Shown: piece by piece, positions 34,249 to 43,796 of the stretch | Numbering within the stretch: position 1 is the stretch's first letter | Layout of the letters: every line of letters starts with the position of its first letter | Assembly (NCBI RefSeq): GCF_001895145.1 | Contig: NZ_BDIR01000011.1 | Coordinates: 1-64,000, forward strand | Length of the DNA: 64,000 nucleotides | Source: Arcobacter sp. LA11 | GTDB taxonomy: Bacteria > Campylobacterota > Campylobacteria > Campylobacterales > Arcobacteraceae | Reading direction: 5' to 3' | Program-made: the position numbers and the translations under genes | Notes under the pieces: model-generated | Databases searched by the model: none | The model's input: the letters and a program-made list of their open reading frames with translations, nothing else | Told to the model about the DNA's origin: nothing

Positions 34249-34297
34249 AGCTTTTGAATTTATTTGTTACAATGCGTTATAAAAATAAAGGTGTGCT

Positions 34298-35374
34298 TTG
34301 GATTTAATAAATATTGATTATATCAATGAAAAAGATTATAAACTAGTTGAAGAATTTATAAATTCAACTACAAGAAAAAAATTTATTTTAGGAATAAATA
34401 AACTTACAAAATCTGTTCAAAAATATGTAAATGTAGATGGAATAATAGATGACTTTACAAGAGTACATAGTTCAAGAAAAAAATCAATTTATAAAATAGA
34501 AGATGTTCCAAATGATGCTTTGATACTTTCAACTTCTTCGGGAAGTCCTTTAGAAGTAAAAGAAAGTCTTGATGCTAGAGGATTTGAAAATATTAATTAT
34601 TTGGCATTTTATAAATATTCAAACTATGATTTAGCTAAACCACCTTTTATTACAGACTTTAAAGAAGATTATAAAAAAAATAAAGAAAAGTATTTAAAAG
34701 TTTATAATTTACTAGATGATAAAAAATCAAGAGAGGTTTTTACTAAAGTAATTAATTTTAAGATAAGTTTTGACTTGGATTTTATGCAAGGTTTTACAAA
34801 TAGCCATGAAGAACAATATTTTGATAAAGAGCTGATTCCTTCAATTAAAAATATTGTATTTGTTGATGGTGGGGCATATATTGGAGATACTATACCTAAT
34901 ATTATAAAAAACTTTCCAGATTTTAAAAAAATATATTGTATAGAACCAAATGATTTGCATATTAGCATCGCAAAAAAGAATTTCCATCTTCAAGAAAATA
35001 TAGAGTTTATAAATTGTGGTTTAGGAAATAAAAAGCAAGAATCTAATCAAGTACAAGAATTCCAAGATAACTGTGAACATGATTATCAAGCGGAAAATAT
35101 TGATACGATTGATAATTTAATAAAAGAAAAAATAGATTTCATAAAATTAGATATAGAAGGTGCAGAACAAGATGCTCTTCTAGGCGCAAAAAATACAATA
35201 GAAAAATATCATCCATTTCTTGCAATTTGTATTTATCATAAAGCAGAAGATTGGTATAAAATACCCCAAATAGTGTTAGATATAAATTCTGAGTATTATA
35301 TTTATTTAAGACATTATATGGAAGGAATTTATGAAACTGTGATGTATTTTATCCCTCAAAAACATGTTATATAA
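34298..35374 (+). CDS. FkbM-family methyltransferase
   Basis: 358 residues, TTG start after AAGGTG. The C-terminal half is an FkbM domain with VFVDGGAYIGDTIPNII, IYCIEPND, the ENIEFINCGLGN segment and IDFIKLDIEGAEQDALLGA. The N-terminal 150 residues resemble a nucleotide-sugar or epimerase-like helper region (DDVPNDALILSTSSGSP...SLDARGFENINYLAFYKYS), commonly found in proteins modifying surface glycans. It may methylate a cell-surface sugar. A 17-bp inverted repeat follows its stop. Confidence 0.8.
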   Translation: MDLINIDYINEKDYKLVEEFINSTTRKKFILGINKLTKSVQKYVNVDGIIDDFTRVHSSRKKSIYKIEDVPNDALILSTSSGSPLEVKESLDARGFENINYLAFYKYSNYDLAKPPFITDFKEDYKKNKEKYLKVYNLLDDKKSREVFTKVINFKISFDLDFMQGFTNSHEEQYFDKELIPSIKNIVFVDGGAYIGDTIPNIIKNFPDFKKIYCIEPNDLHISIAKKNFHLQENIEFINCGLGNKKQESNQVQEFQDNCEHDYQAENIDTIDNLIKEKIDFIKLDIEGAEQDALLGAKNTIEKYHPFLAICIYHKAEDWYKIPQIVLDINSEYYIYLRHYMEGIYETVMYFIPQKHVI

Positions 35375-35379
35375 TTAGT

Positions 35380-35425
35380 TATAATATATAATTTAAAAAG
35401 GTAAGTAATTAAATTATATATTATA
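35380..35425. terminator. Perfect 17-bp AT-only inverted repeat
   Basis: TATAATATATAATTTAA (35380-35396) and its exact complement (35409-35425) flank a 12-base loop. It starts 6 bases after the FkbM gene stop. It may be a weak terminator or an element near the protease promoter. Confidence 0.45.
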
Positions 35426-35466
35426 TATAATGTTATATAATACTTTAAATTTTTTTAGGATGATAA

Positions 35467-37131
35467 ATGAAAACATTTAATGTATTTAGAACTATATTTT
35501 ACACAATATTAATAAGTTTTTTTATAACTGCTTGTGGTGGGGGAGGTGGTGGTAGCTCTTCTTTTACCAGAACTAATGTAGGAGTCTTTGTTGATGATGT
35601 AGTTGAAGGTATATATTACAAAAGTGGAACAACTAGCGGATATACGAATGAAAAAGGTTATTTCCCTTTTAATAATGAGAAGGTAGAGTTTTTTATAGGT
35701 GATATAAAAATTGGAGAAATAAGTTTTTTACCTACTGATAAGCTTGTGTTTATTCAAGATATCTTAGGTTTAGATAGATCTAATATTACAGACGATAGAG
35801 TTATTAATATTGCTACTTTTTTACAATCTTTAGATTCTGATTCTTCAACAGATAAAATAGAAATTATGAGAGATGATTTTGAAAAATTTAAAGATATTAG
35901 CGGAAATATTGATACTATAGATATAAATACTGTTTTATCTAACAAAGGATTTACTAAAAAAAGTAAAGATGAAGTACAGCTTCATTTAAGTACAACTTTT
36001 GCTAAATATAATAAAGTTTCTTTTGATCAAAAAGAAAAAGATTTTTTATACAGCCAATTGTATACTGATTATTTTTGGGCAGACTATGTTGCAAATAAAT
36101 CATATAATAAATATACCGATCCTAATCAAATGATTACGGATTTTAAATATAAAGCATTGGATAAATGGAGTTACGCAGAAACTTTAGATGATTATATAAA
36201 AGGTTCAGAACAAGAAGATACTGGCTTTGGATGTTATTTTATGGGAACATCATATATAAATTTTATTGAAATTAATTCTCCTTGTGAAAAAGCAGGCTTA
36301 AAAAGAGGAGATGAATTAATCCAAATAAATTATATAAATGTTACTAATGAAAACTTTAGAAAGGCAGAAGTTAGTGGACGACCTGTAATTTTTTCAATTG
36401 TTAGAAATGGTGTAACTATGGATATAAATATTACTCCTATAGTTTATAACTATAAAGCTTCAAAAAGATATGTTTATAATTCTCAAGATAATAAAAAAGT
36501 AGGCTATTTTATTTATAATGGATTTACTTCAAAAAGCTCCGATGAGATTGAAGAAGCTTTTTCTTATTTTAAAGATAATGCGATAGAAGAGTTAATTATT
36601 GACTTACGATATAATGGTGGTGGATCTCTTGCTGTCTCTTCAATATTATTAGACAAAATTGCAGGATTTAATAATGAAGATAGTTTACAGTTCTATTTAT
36701 TAGATAATTTAAGTGTTAAAGAAAATAGTTACTTTATGAAAGATGATAATAGTCTTGATTTATCGAGAGTATTTTTTATTACAAGTGAATATACTGCTTC
36801 AGCTAGTGAACTTATTATAAATGCATTAACTCCATATCTTGATGTAAGATTAATTGGAGATACTACTCATGGTAAGCCAGTAGGAATGACAGGTAAATAC
36901 ATATCTAGTAAGTATATTTATTGGCTAATTAATTTTGCTATTTATAATGCAAATGATGTAGGTAATTATTATAGTGGATTAAATCCTGATTGCTTAGTGA
37001 GTGACCCTGTTTCAGAACAAAGAGGAAGTTTAGATGAAAAATTACTTAACGAAGTATTATATTATATAGAAAATAACAATTGTGCTTCTGGTAGTAGTCT
37101 ACCAAATAATTTTTATACCCTTATTAATTAA
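35467..37131 (+). CDS. S41-family (tail-specific-type) protease lipoprotein
   Basis: 554 residues. The lipobox FITAC (Cys near residue 23) is followed by a Gly/Ser tether, so it is an exported lipoprotein. A PDZ-like region lies about 250-325 (GFGCYFMGTSYINFIEINSPCEKAGLKRGDELIQIN). The S41 protease domain (about 335-520) has IIDLRYNGGG, TSEYTASASELIINAL with the catalytic Ser, and TTHGKPVGMTG with the catalytic Lys. The N-terminal 200 residues, including the GVFVDDVVEGIYYKSGTTSG region, are of a type found in epsilonproteobacterial lipoproteins. Targets unknown. Confidence 0.87.
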   Translation: MKTFNVFRTIFYTILISFFITACGGGGGGSSSFTRTNVGVFVDDVVEGIYYKSGTTSGYTNEKGYFPFNNEKVEFFIGDIKIGEISFLPTDKLVFIQDILGLDRSNITDDRVINIATFLQSLDSDSSTDKIEIMRDDFEKFKDISGNIDTIDINTVLSNKGFTKKSKDEVQLHLSTTFAKYNKVSFDQKEKDFLYSQLYTDYFWADYVANKSYNKYTDPNQMITDFKYKALDKWSYAETLDDYIKGSEQEDTGFGCYFMGTSYINFIEINSPCEKAGLKRGDELIQINYINVTNENFRKAEVSGRPVIFSIVRNGVTMDINITPIVYNYKASKRYVYNSQDNKKVGYFIYNGFTSKSSDEIEEAFSYFKDNAIEELIIDLRYNGGGSLAVSSILLDKIAGFNNEDSLQFYLLDNLSVKENSYFMKDDNSLDLSRVFFITSEYTASASELIINALTPYLDVRLIGDTTHGKPVGMTGKYISSKYIYWLINFAIYNANDVGNYYSGLNPDCLVSDPVSEQRGSLDEKLLNEVLYYIENNNCASGSSLPNNFYTLIN

Positions 37132-37140
37132 GTCTGATAT

Positions 37141-37170
37141 AAATATACACTTATCTCTAAGTGTATATTT
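37141..37170. terminator. Bidirectional terminator between protease and NIPSNAP genes
   Basis: AAATATACACTTA (37141-37153) and TAAGTGTATATTT (37158-37170) form a perfect 13-bp stem around TCTC, with A/T tracts on both sides. It serves two converging genes. Confidence 0.7.
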
Positions 37171-37475
37171 TATTGGAATACAGGTCTAAAAAAACTTCTT
37201 TCATATGAAATAATACAATCAGTTTCTTCTGCATATTCAAAAGCTTTGATACATTCTTCATCTTTAAAAGAAGCATTTCTATATTCTTCATATTTTGATA
37301 AAGAAGAAAAAGTAAATAGCGCAAGAGCTACATTGTTTGTTCCTTCACTTGGTAAAAAATATCCATGGTGTGTTCCACCAAATTTATCTACAAGTGGAAT
37401 CCAAAGTTTTGCATAGTGTTCGAATTCTTTTATTTTTTTAGGTTCTATCTTATAGTTTAAATAACATGTAATCAT
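37170..37475 (-). CDS. NIPSNAP-family protein
   Basis: 101 residues. The sequence ITCYLNYKIEPKKIKEFEHYAKLWIPLVDKFGGTHHGYFLPSEG is typical of the NIPSNAP/dimeric alpha-beta-barrel fold. It ends with SYERSFFRPVF. The function is not established. It is a single gene, divergent from the rpsL promoter. Confidence 0.85.
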   Translation of the reverse strand: MITCYLNYKIEPKKIKEFEHYAKLWIPLVDKFGGTHHGYFLPSEGTNNVALALFTFSSLSKYEEYRNASFKDEECIKAFEYAEETDCIISYERSFFRPVFQ

Positions 37476-37543
37476 TCTTGTTCCTTTTTGTCATTTTATC
37501 AAACTTTTATTTAACCTTAACCAAAGATTAAGACACACTTCAG

Positions 37544-37549
37544 TATAAT
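37544..37549 (+). promoter_or_regulatory. -10 hexamer of the rpsL-rpsG-fusA operon
   Basis: A consensus TATAAT about 208 bp before the rpsL ATG. No clear -35 is seen, as is usual in Campylobacterota. It implies a leader of nearly 200 bases. Confidence 0.55.
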
Positions 37550-37555
37550 CCGTAA

Positions 37556-37756
37556 CTTTTTTAGAAAACACTCAACGTTTCTCTAGAATGGTAGTATCGT
37601 TTTGATTATGATTCTTATCATATGTCATGGCACTGTGAAAGTGTAACGAGAAGCATGAGCCTGCTTAATAGCTCAAACCAATAAATAGAGAATCTTTAAT
37701 CGATTCACATTAGTAAATTATATTACAGATTACTCTAAATAAAACAAAGGGAAAGA
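37556..37756 (+). other. Long structured 5' leader of the rpsL operon
   Basis: Between the -10 and rpsL, small stem-loops are visible: CACT-GTGAA-AGTG, AAGCA-TGAGCC-TGCTT and the overlapping alternative TGAGC...GCTCA. Mutually exclusive pairings would suit a regulated leader, for instance autogenous control by S7. No open reading frame of note is present. Confidence 0.4.
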
Positions 37757-38131
37757 ATGCCTACAATCAATCAGCTTGTAAGAAAAGAGCGAAAAAGAGT
37801 GATTAAAAAATCAAAATCACCAGCTTTAGACAAATGTCCACAAAGAAGAGGAGTATGTACAAGAGTATATACAACTACTCCAAAGAAACCTAACTCGGCT
37901 TTAAGAAAAGTTGCAAAAGTTAGATTAACAACTGGGTTCGAAGTTATTTCGTACATCGGTGGTGAGGGTCACAACCTTCAAGAACACTCTATCGTATTAG
38001 TTAGAGGGGGAAGAGTTAAAGATTTACCTGGTGTTAAATATCACATCGTTAGAGGTGCTTTAGATACTGCTGGTGTTGCAAACAGAACTGTTGCAAGATC
38101 TAAATATGGTACTAAAAAGCCTAAGAAATAA
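37757..38131 (+). CDS. rpsL: 30S ribosomal protein S12
   Basis: 124 residues, standard length. [14 protein letters not shown] at the start and [20 protein letters not shown] plus [16 protein letters not shown] are S12 signatures, including the lysine positions linked to streptomycin response. It is the first gene of the rpsL-rpsG-fusA set, with AAAGGGAAAGA as ribosome site. Confidence 0.98.
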   Translation: MPTINQLVRKERKRVIKKSKSPALDKCPQRRGVCTRVYTTTPKKPNSALRKVAKVRLTTGFEVISYIGGEGHNLQEHSIVLVRGGRVKDLPGVKYHIVRGALDTAGVANRTVARSKYGTKKPKK

Positions 38132-38135
38132 GTAG

Positions 38136-38615
<480 letters not shown>

Positions 38616-38630
38616 TAGGAAACTAATATA

Positions 38631-40739
38631 ATGGCAAGAAAAACACCACTTAATAGATTAAGAAATATTGGTATTGCTGCACATATTGATGCAGGTAAAA
38701 CAACAACAACTGAAAGAATTTTATTCTACACAGGTGTTGAGCATAAAATTGGTGAGGTTCATGATGGTGCTGCTACTATGGACTGGATGGAACAAGAGCA
38801 AGAAAGAGGTATTACAATTACTTCTGCTGCAACTACTTGTAACTGGACTCACCCAAAAACAAACGAAGAATTACAAATAAACATCATTGACACTCCAGGT
38901 CACGTTGACTTCACTATTGAAGTTGAGAGATCTATGAGAGTTCTTGATGGTGCTGTAGCTGTATTCTGTTCAGTTGGTGGGGTTCAACCACAATCTGAAA
39001 CTGTTTGGAGACAAGCAAACAAATATAGAGTTCCAAGAATGATTTTCGTTAACAAAATGGATAGAACTGGTGCAGATTTCTTTATGGTTGAAGAACAAGT
39101 AGGTTCTAGACTTAAAGCTAATCCTGTTCCAATTCAAATTCCTATTGGTGCTGAAGAAAACTTCGCTGGTGTTGTTGATTTAGTATCTATGAAAGCAATC
39201 GTTTGGGATCAAGATGCTGCAATGGGTTCAAATTACCATGTTGAAGATATTCCTGCTGAGTTACAAGACCAAGCTGAAGAATATAGAGAAAAAATGGTTG
39301 AGTCTGCTGCTGAGCAAGACGAAGAGTTAATGGAAAAATACCTTGAAGGTGAAGAATTAACTGAAGAAGAAATCGTTGCTGGTCTTAAAAAAGGTTGTTT
39401 AGCAATGGAAATTACTCCAATGACTTGTGGTACTGCATTTAAAAACAAAGGTGTTCAAACTTTACTTGACGCTGTTGCTATGTATATGCCTTCTCCATTA
39501 GAAGTTGAAGATATCAAAGGCGAAACACAAGACGGTGAAGCTGTTGTTGTTGAATCTACTGATGAAGGTGAAGTTGCTGGTCTTGCATTCAAGATTATGA
39601 CTGACCCATTTGTTGGACAATTAACTTTCACAAGAATCTATAGAGGTATTTTACAATCAGGTACTTACGTACTTAACTCTACAAAGATGAAAAAAGAAAG
39701 AATCGGAAGACTTCTTAAGATGCATGCTATCAAAAGAGAAGAAGTTAACGAATTATACGCTGGTGAAATTGGTGCAGTTGTTGGTCTTAAGACTACAATC
39801 ACTGGTGATACATTAGCATCTGAAAAAGATCCAGTAATCTTAGAAAGAATGGACTTCCCAGATCCAGTTATTTCTGTTGCAGTTGAGCCAAAAACTAAAG
39901 CTGACCAAGAAAAAATGGGTGTAGCATTAGGAAAATTAGCACAAGAAGATCCATCATTTAGAGTTGCAACTGATGAAGAATCTGGTCAAACTATTATTTC
40001 AGGAATGGGTGAATTACACCTTGAAATTCTTGTTGATAGAATGAAAAGAGAATTTAAAGTTGAAGCTGAAGTTGGTGCTCCTCAAGTTGCATACAGAGAG
40101 ACTATTAAGAATCCTGTTAAACAAGAGTACAAATACGCTAAGCAATCTGGTGGTAAAGGTCAATATGGTCATGTATACTTAGACATTAACCCATTACCTT
40201 CTGATTCAGAAATTAACTATGAATTCCATAATGCTATTAAAGGTGGGGCTGTTCCTAAAGAATATATCCCTGCAGTTGATAAAGGTTGTCAAGAAGCAAT
40301 GGCTGGTGGTATTTTAGCTGGTTATCCAATGGTAAACATCGAAGTTACACTTTATGATGGTTCTTTCCACGACGTTGATTCATCTGAAATGGCATTTAAA
40401 CTTGCTGCTTCTATGGGATTCAAAAAAGGTTGTAGATCAGATGCTGCTCAACCAGTTATCTTAGAACCAATGATGAAAGTTGAAATTGAAACTCCTGAAG
40501 ATTATATGGGAGATGTTATCGGTGACGTTAACAAAAGAAGAGGACAAGTAAATTCTATGGATGATAGAGCTGGTGTTAAATTAGTTGTAGCAATGATTCC
40601 ATTATCTGAAATGTTCGGATACTCTACAGACTTAAGATCTATGTCTCAAGGTAGAGCTACTTATTCTATGATTTTCGATAACTATTCTGAAGTTCCAAAA
40701 AATGTTTCTGAAGAAATTATCAAAAAGAGAAATGGTTAA
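38631..40739 (+). CDS. fusA: Elongation factor G
   Basis: 702 residues, full length. GTPase motifs [15 protein letters not shown] (G1), DTPGHVDF (G3) and [10 protein letters not shown] (G4) are present. The EF-G II-V domains follow, including the AYRETI and [10 protein letters not shown] segments. It translocates tRNAs on the ribosome. As in other highly expressed genes here, more C-ending codons are used than in neighbouring genes. A hairpin terminator begins 8 bases after the stop. Confidence 0.98.
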   Translation: MARKTPLNRLRNIGIAAHIDAGKTTTTERILFYTGVEHKIGEVHDGAATMDWMEQEQERGITITSAATTCNWTHPKTNEELQINIIDTPGHVDFTIEVERSMRVLDGAVAVFCSVGGVQPQSETVWRQANKYRVPRMIFVNKMDRTGADFFMVEEQVGSRLKANPVPIQIPIGAEENFAGVVDLVSMKAIVWDQDAAMGSNYHVEDIPAELQDQAEEYREKMVESAAEQDEELMEKYLEGEELTEEEIVAGLKKGCLAMEITPMTCGTAFKNKGVQTLLDAVAMYMPSPLEVEDIKGETQDGEAVVVESTDEGEVAGLAFKIMTDPFVGQLTFTRIYRGILQSGTYVLNSTKMKKERIGRLLKMHAIKREEVNELYAGEIGAVVGLKTTITGDTLASEKDPVILERMDFPDPVISVAVEPKTKADQEKMGVALGKLAQEDPSFRVATDEESGQTIISGMGELHLEILVDRMKREFKVEAEVGAPQVAYRETIKNPVKQEYKYAKQSGGKGQYGHVYLDINPLPSDSEINYEFHNAIKGGAVPKEYIPAVDKGCQEAMAGGILAGYPMVNIEVTLYDGSFHDVDSSEMAFKLAASMGFKKGCRSDAAQPVILEPMMKVEIETPEDYMGDVIGDVNKRRGQVNSMDDRAGVKLVVAMIPLSEMFGYSTDLRSMSQGRATYSMIFDNYSEVPKNVSEEIIKKRNG

Positions 40740-40747
40740 AATCGTTT

Positions 40748-40773
40748 AAAAGAGTGGATCGTTTGACTCTTTT
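40748..40773 (+). terminator. Hairpin directly after fusA
   Basis: AAAAGAGT (40748-40755) and ACTCTTTT (40766-40773) pair exactly around a ten-base loop. It may be a terminator or a 3'-end stabiliser of the fusA message. Confidence 0.5.
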
Positions 40774-40924
40774 AGATTTTCTCACAGAGAGTGTATAGCA
40801 CAAGAACGAGCTTTTGAATATGTAATAGAAATCTTTGATTTCGTAATTATATCAAAAGGTCTGAGTAGAACAATTGTAATACTTAGTTTCATAAAAAGCC
40901 TCGACATATGTCGGGGCTTTTTTT
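40774..40924 (+). ncRNA. Possible structured RNA or fusA 3' UTR ending at a terminator
   Basis: About 150 bases with strong secondary-structure potential. CTTTTGA (near 40832) pairs with TCAAAAG (near 40858) and encloses GAAATC-TTT-GATTTC, and the segment ends at the rho-independent terminator at 40896-40924. No open reading frame is present. No known small RNA was recognised; it could simply be a long 3' UTR. Confidence 0.3.
40896..40924 (+). terminator. Strong intrinsic terminator
   Basis: AAGCCTCGACAT (40896-40907) pairs with ATGTCGGGGCTT (40908-40919) with one T-G pair, followed by T residues to 40924. It is the most GC-rich terminator in the window and ends the fusA operon or the RNA before it. 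Confidence 0.85.
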
Positions 40925-41002
40925 ATGCCTATTAAATTTTAAATCCTATTTTAAATTATCTTTAGATAAAATCTCTAATATATCTACTTTTAAGAGAAAT
41001 CA

Positions 41003-42907
41003 ATGTTGAATATCAGAAATCTTTTTATTTTATTTTTTATTGTTATAAACTTAAATGCATCAATGCAAAAAGATGTTATATATGTGGAAAATTTTGATGG
41101 CGATGAAATAAGTATAAAAGATGAGTTTTTTAATAAAGAAACTGACCTGTATACTATAAGTATAGGTACGCTTACTTTAGATAGACATGATCCAATTGAT
41201 TTTTTTAAAACATATAAAATGAAAAATGCACTTGCTTATAAATATGGTGAAAATAAAGAGTTTGCAAGGGTGATTTCAGGGGTTTATAAAACAGGAACAG
41301 AAGCTACTGAACATATAAAGAATTTAGATCCAAGATTACAAAAAAATAAACCATATTCTGCAAAACTAAAAAGACATCAAGTTTTATATACTGAAGAGTT
41401 AAAAGTAAATAAATCTAAAATTGCAAAAAACTCTACTAAAACAAAAAAAAACACAAAGTTAAATGAAGTTAAAAATTCTATTTATACAACTGAGTCTCAA
41501 GATGCACAAGAACTAAAAAAAGAGTTTTTAACTAATGGCTCAAAGTACTACTCTATTGCTTTAGGAAGTATATCCTTATCAAAAAACTCAATACAAAACT
41601 TTTTTAATACTTATGATGTTGGAGATAAAGCTTTAGCTCATATTTATGGAAAAAATAAAGATAAAGCAAGAATAATATATGGACTATACAGAACTTCAAA
41701 AGAAGCAAGAGAAGCTTTAGAAAATTTTAATAGTAGATTAAAAAAGAATAAGCCTTTTTCAATGAGAATGAAAAAATTTCAAAGTTTCTATAATAAAAAT
41801 TTTCCAAATGGTATAGAAAGCAATAATATAGTTGAGTTAAAAATTAATGATAAAAAGGAAAAAGAAAAAGCAATAAAACCAAAACTTAGTGATGAAATAA
41901 AAATAGTAAAAAAGAATGAAGTACCAAAAAAAGTTTTAGAAAAAAAGATAAAACCAAAAGTCACTAAGCCTAAGATTGTTAAACCAAAAATTGCTTCTAA
42001 ACCTAAAATAAAACAAAAACCGAAGAAGAAAGTAGTAAAAAAAATAAAGCCTAAAAAGCTTATGAAGGAAGATCTCAATAAAAGTAGATTTGTTAAATAT
42101 TCTGAACTAGAAGATGTATATTTTATTGAGAGTAATGGAAGTTTCAATATTTTAAATGAAGTTTTTCTAAATGATGGAAGCTCTTTTTATACAGTAGATT
42201 TAGGTGAATTAAAATTAAATCAAATATCTATTGAACAGTTTTTTCTAAAAAACAATATGGAAGATGATGCTTTAGCTTATAAGTATGGTGATAATGATGA
42301 ATATGCACGGGCAATTTATGGAGCTTATGAAACAAAAGAAGCTGCAAGTAAAGCAATTAAGAGTTTAAACGTATCCCAAAAAGATTTAAGAGTTAGTAAT
42401 ATAAAAAATCATCAAAAACTTTATAAAGAGTATCATAAAGATGTATATAATAAAAATACAAAAAAACAAGCATATGAAGAAAAAAAGATTGTAAATAGCA
42501 GTTTTTCATATGATGGTTCAAACGATAATATTGTTTATGTAGAAACAAATGGTCAGAAAAATTTATTAAAAAATGAATTTTTTAATAAAGAATCATCTTT
42601 ATATACTATTACATTAATAACATTTTTAAAAGAAAATATGAGTATAGAAAAGTTTTTAAATGCAAATGGAATAAAAAATGATGCCCTTGGATATTCTATA
42701 GGTTCAGTAAATAATTATTACAGAGTAATTTATGGCTTGTATGAAACTTCAACAGAAGCAAAAGAAGCAATACAAAATTTAAATTATGAATTAAGAAAAA
42801 ATATTCCATATGTTTCGCGAATTATTACAAATCAAAAGAAATTTGAAAGCTATAATAATAGAATCTTAGAAGATGAAATAAATAACATAAAGAAATTAGA
42901 ATTTTAA
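41003..42907 (+). CDS. Secreted protein with four SPOR-like repeats
   Basis: 634 residues. A signal peptide (MLNIRNLFILFFIVINLNAS) is followed by four copies of a domain of about 100 residues (near 22-130, 163-270, 370-480, 510-620). Each has FFNKE-type start, YTISIGTL-like strand, a helix ending in ALAYKYG, FARVISGVYKT and a helix with KNLDPRL..K.KPY. The strand-helix pattern (YT-I-G ... ARVI-G-Y-T..EA...I..L) resembles SPOR domains, which bind denuded peptidoglycan. Copies 2 and 3 are separated by a Lys/Pro-rich linker of about 75 residues. Likely periplasmic and cell-wall associated. No exact family name can be given. Confidence 0.7.
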   Translation: MLNIRNLFILFFIVINLNASMQKDVIYVENFDGDEISIKDEFFNKETDLYTISIGTLTLDRHDPIDFFKTYKMKNALAYKYGENKEFARVISGVYKTGTEATEHIKNLDPRLQKNKPYSAKLKRHQVLYTEELKVNKSKIAKNSTKTKKNTKLNEVKNSIYTTESQDAQELKKEFLTNGSKYYSIALGSISLSKNSIQNFFNTYDVGDKALAHIYGKNKDKARIIYGLYRTSKEAREALENFNSRLKKNKPFSMRMKKFQSFYNKNFPNGIESNNIVELKINDKKEKEKAIKPKLSDEIKIVKKNEVPKKVLEKKIKPKVTKPKIVKPKIASKPKIKQKPKKKVVKKIKPKKLMKEDLNKSRFVKYSELEDVYFIESNGSFNILNEVFLNDGSSFYTVDLGELKLNQISIEQFFLKNNMEDDALAYKYGDNDEYARAIYGAYETKEAASKAIKSLNVSQKDLRVSNIKNHQKLYKEYHKDVYNKNTKKQAYEEKKIVNSSFSYDGSNDNIVYVETNGQKNLLKNEFFNKESSLYTITLITFLKENMSIEKFLNANGIKNDALGYSIGSVNNYYRVIYGLYETSTEAKEAIQNLNYELRKNIPYVSRIITNQKKFESYNNRILEDEINNIKKLEF

Positions 42908-42924
42908 AGAATAGGAAATAATAC

Positions 42925-43791
42925 TTGAAAGTAACAAGAAGTTCAGAGAAACTAAAAGTCTCAAATATTGCAGGTGTTGTATTAAAACCTGATTCGCCAG
43001 AAATTAAAAAAGAATTTTTAGAAATAAAAAAATGCCTTAAAAATCATGGAATAGAAGTATTTTTAGAAAAATGTAGTGCTACTATGATAGGTGAAGAAGG
43101 TTTATCATTAGATGAACTTTGTGAAAAGGTAGATTTTTTAGTATCTGTAGGTGGTGATGGGACTCTTTTATCTGTAGTTAGAAAATCATTTAATTATAAC
43201 ATTCCTGTTCTTGGTATTCATATGGGAACATTAGGTTTTTTAACAGATATTATTTATGAAGAGTTTCCAAATTTTTTAAGAGATTTTAAATCTGATAATT
43301 ATCGGATTGATAATAGAATGCTAGTTGAGTGTTGCGTAAATGACAAATGTTTTGTAGCTTTCAATGATATTGTAATTTCAAGAAAAACTGTATCTTCGAT
43401 GATTACAATAAAAGCTAAGATTGATGGAAATTCTTTTAATTCTTATTATGGGGATGGAGTTATTATCTCTACACCTACTGGTTCAACTGCATACAATCTT
43501 TCAGTTGGAGGCCCTGTTGTTTACCCTTTAACTGAAGCATTTATTATAACTCCTGTTGCTCCTCATAGTTTAACTCAAAGACCTTTAGTAATGCCAGCAG
43601 ATATAGTTATTGAGTTTAAAATCACAGATGAACAAGGTGCCGTATTGTTAATAGATGGACAAGATACTTATGAAGTAGAAAATAATGCAGTTATTAAAGT
43701 TACGATTGCACAAAATAAAGCAAAATTAATTCATAGAACAAAGAGAAACTTTTTTGAAGTTCTAAATGAGAAATTAGGGTGGGGTAACTAA
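42925..43791 (+). CDS. nadK: NAD kinase
   Basis: 288 residues, TTG start. It phosphorylates NAD to NADP. The GGDGT motif is in VSVGGDGTLLSVVR, and the second signature is in GDGVIISTPTGSTAYNLSVGGP. Next to recN, as in Campylobacter. No strong ribosome site is seen; the stretch TAGGAAATAATAC precedes the TTG. Confidence 0.93.
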   Translation: MKVTRSSEKLKVSNIAGVVLKPDSPEIKKEFLEIKKCLKNHGIEVFLEKCSATMIGEEGLSLDELCEKVDFLVSVGGDGTLLSVVRKSFNYNIPVLGIHMGTLGFLTDIIYEEFPNFLRDFKSDNYRIDNRMLVECCVNDKCFVAFNDIVISRKTVSSMITIKAKIDGNSFNSYYGDGVIISTPTGSTAYNLSVGGPVVYPLTEAFIITPVAPHSLTQRPLVMPADIVIEFKITDEQGAVLLIDGQDTYEVENNAVIKVTIAQNKAKLIHRTKRNFFEVLNEKLGWGN

Positions 43792-43796
43792 ATTTA

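Noticed and set aside
40774-40890. SRP RNA (4.5S) or 6S RNA in the gap after fusA
   Set aside because: The SRP tetraloop region and the 6S central bubble pattern could not be found, so only a generic structured region is reported.
41788-42147. 119-codon hydrophobic open frame antisense to the SPOR-like gene
   Set aside because: It is the reverse complement of a Lys/Pro-rich linker, which reads as Phe/Leu/Gly by chance.
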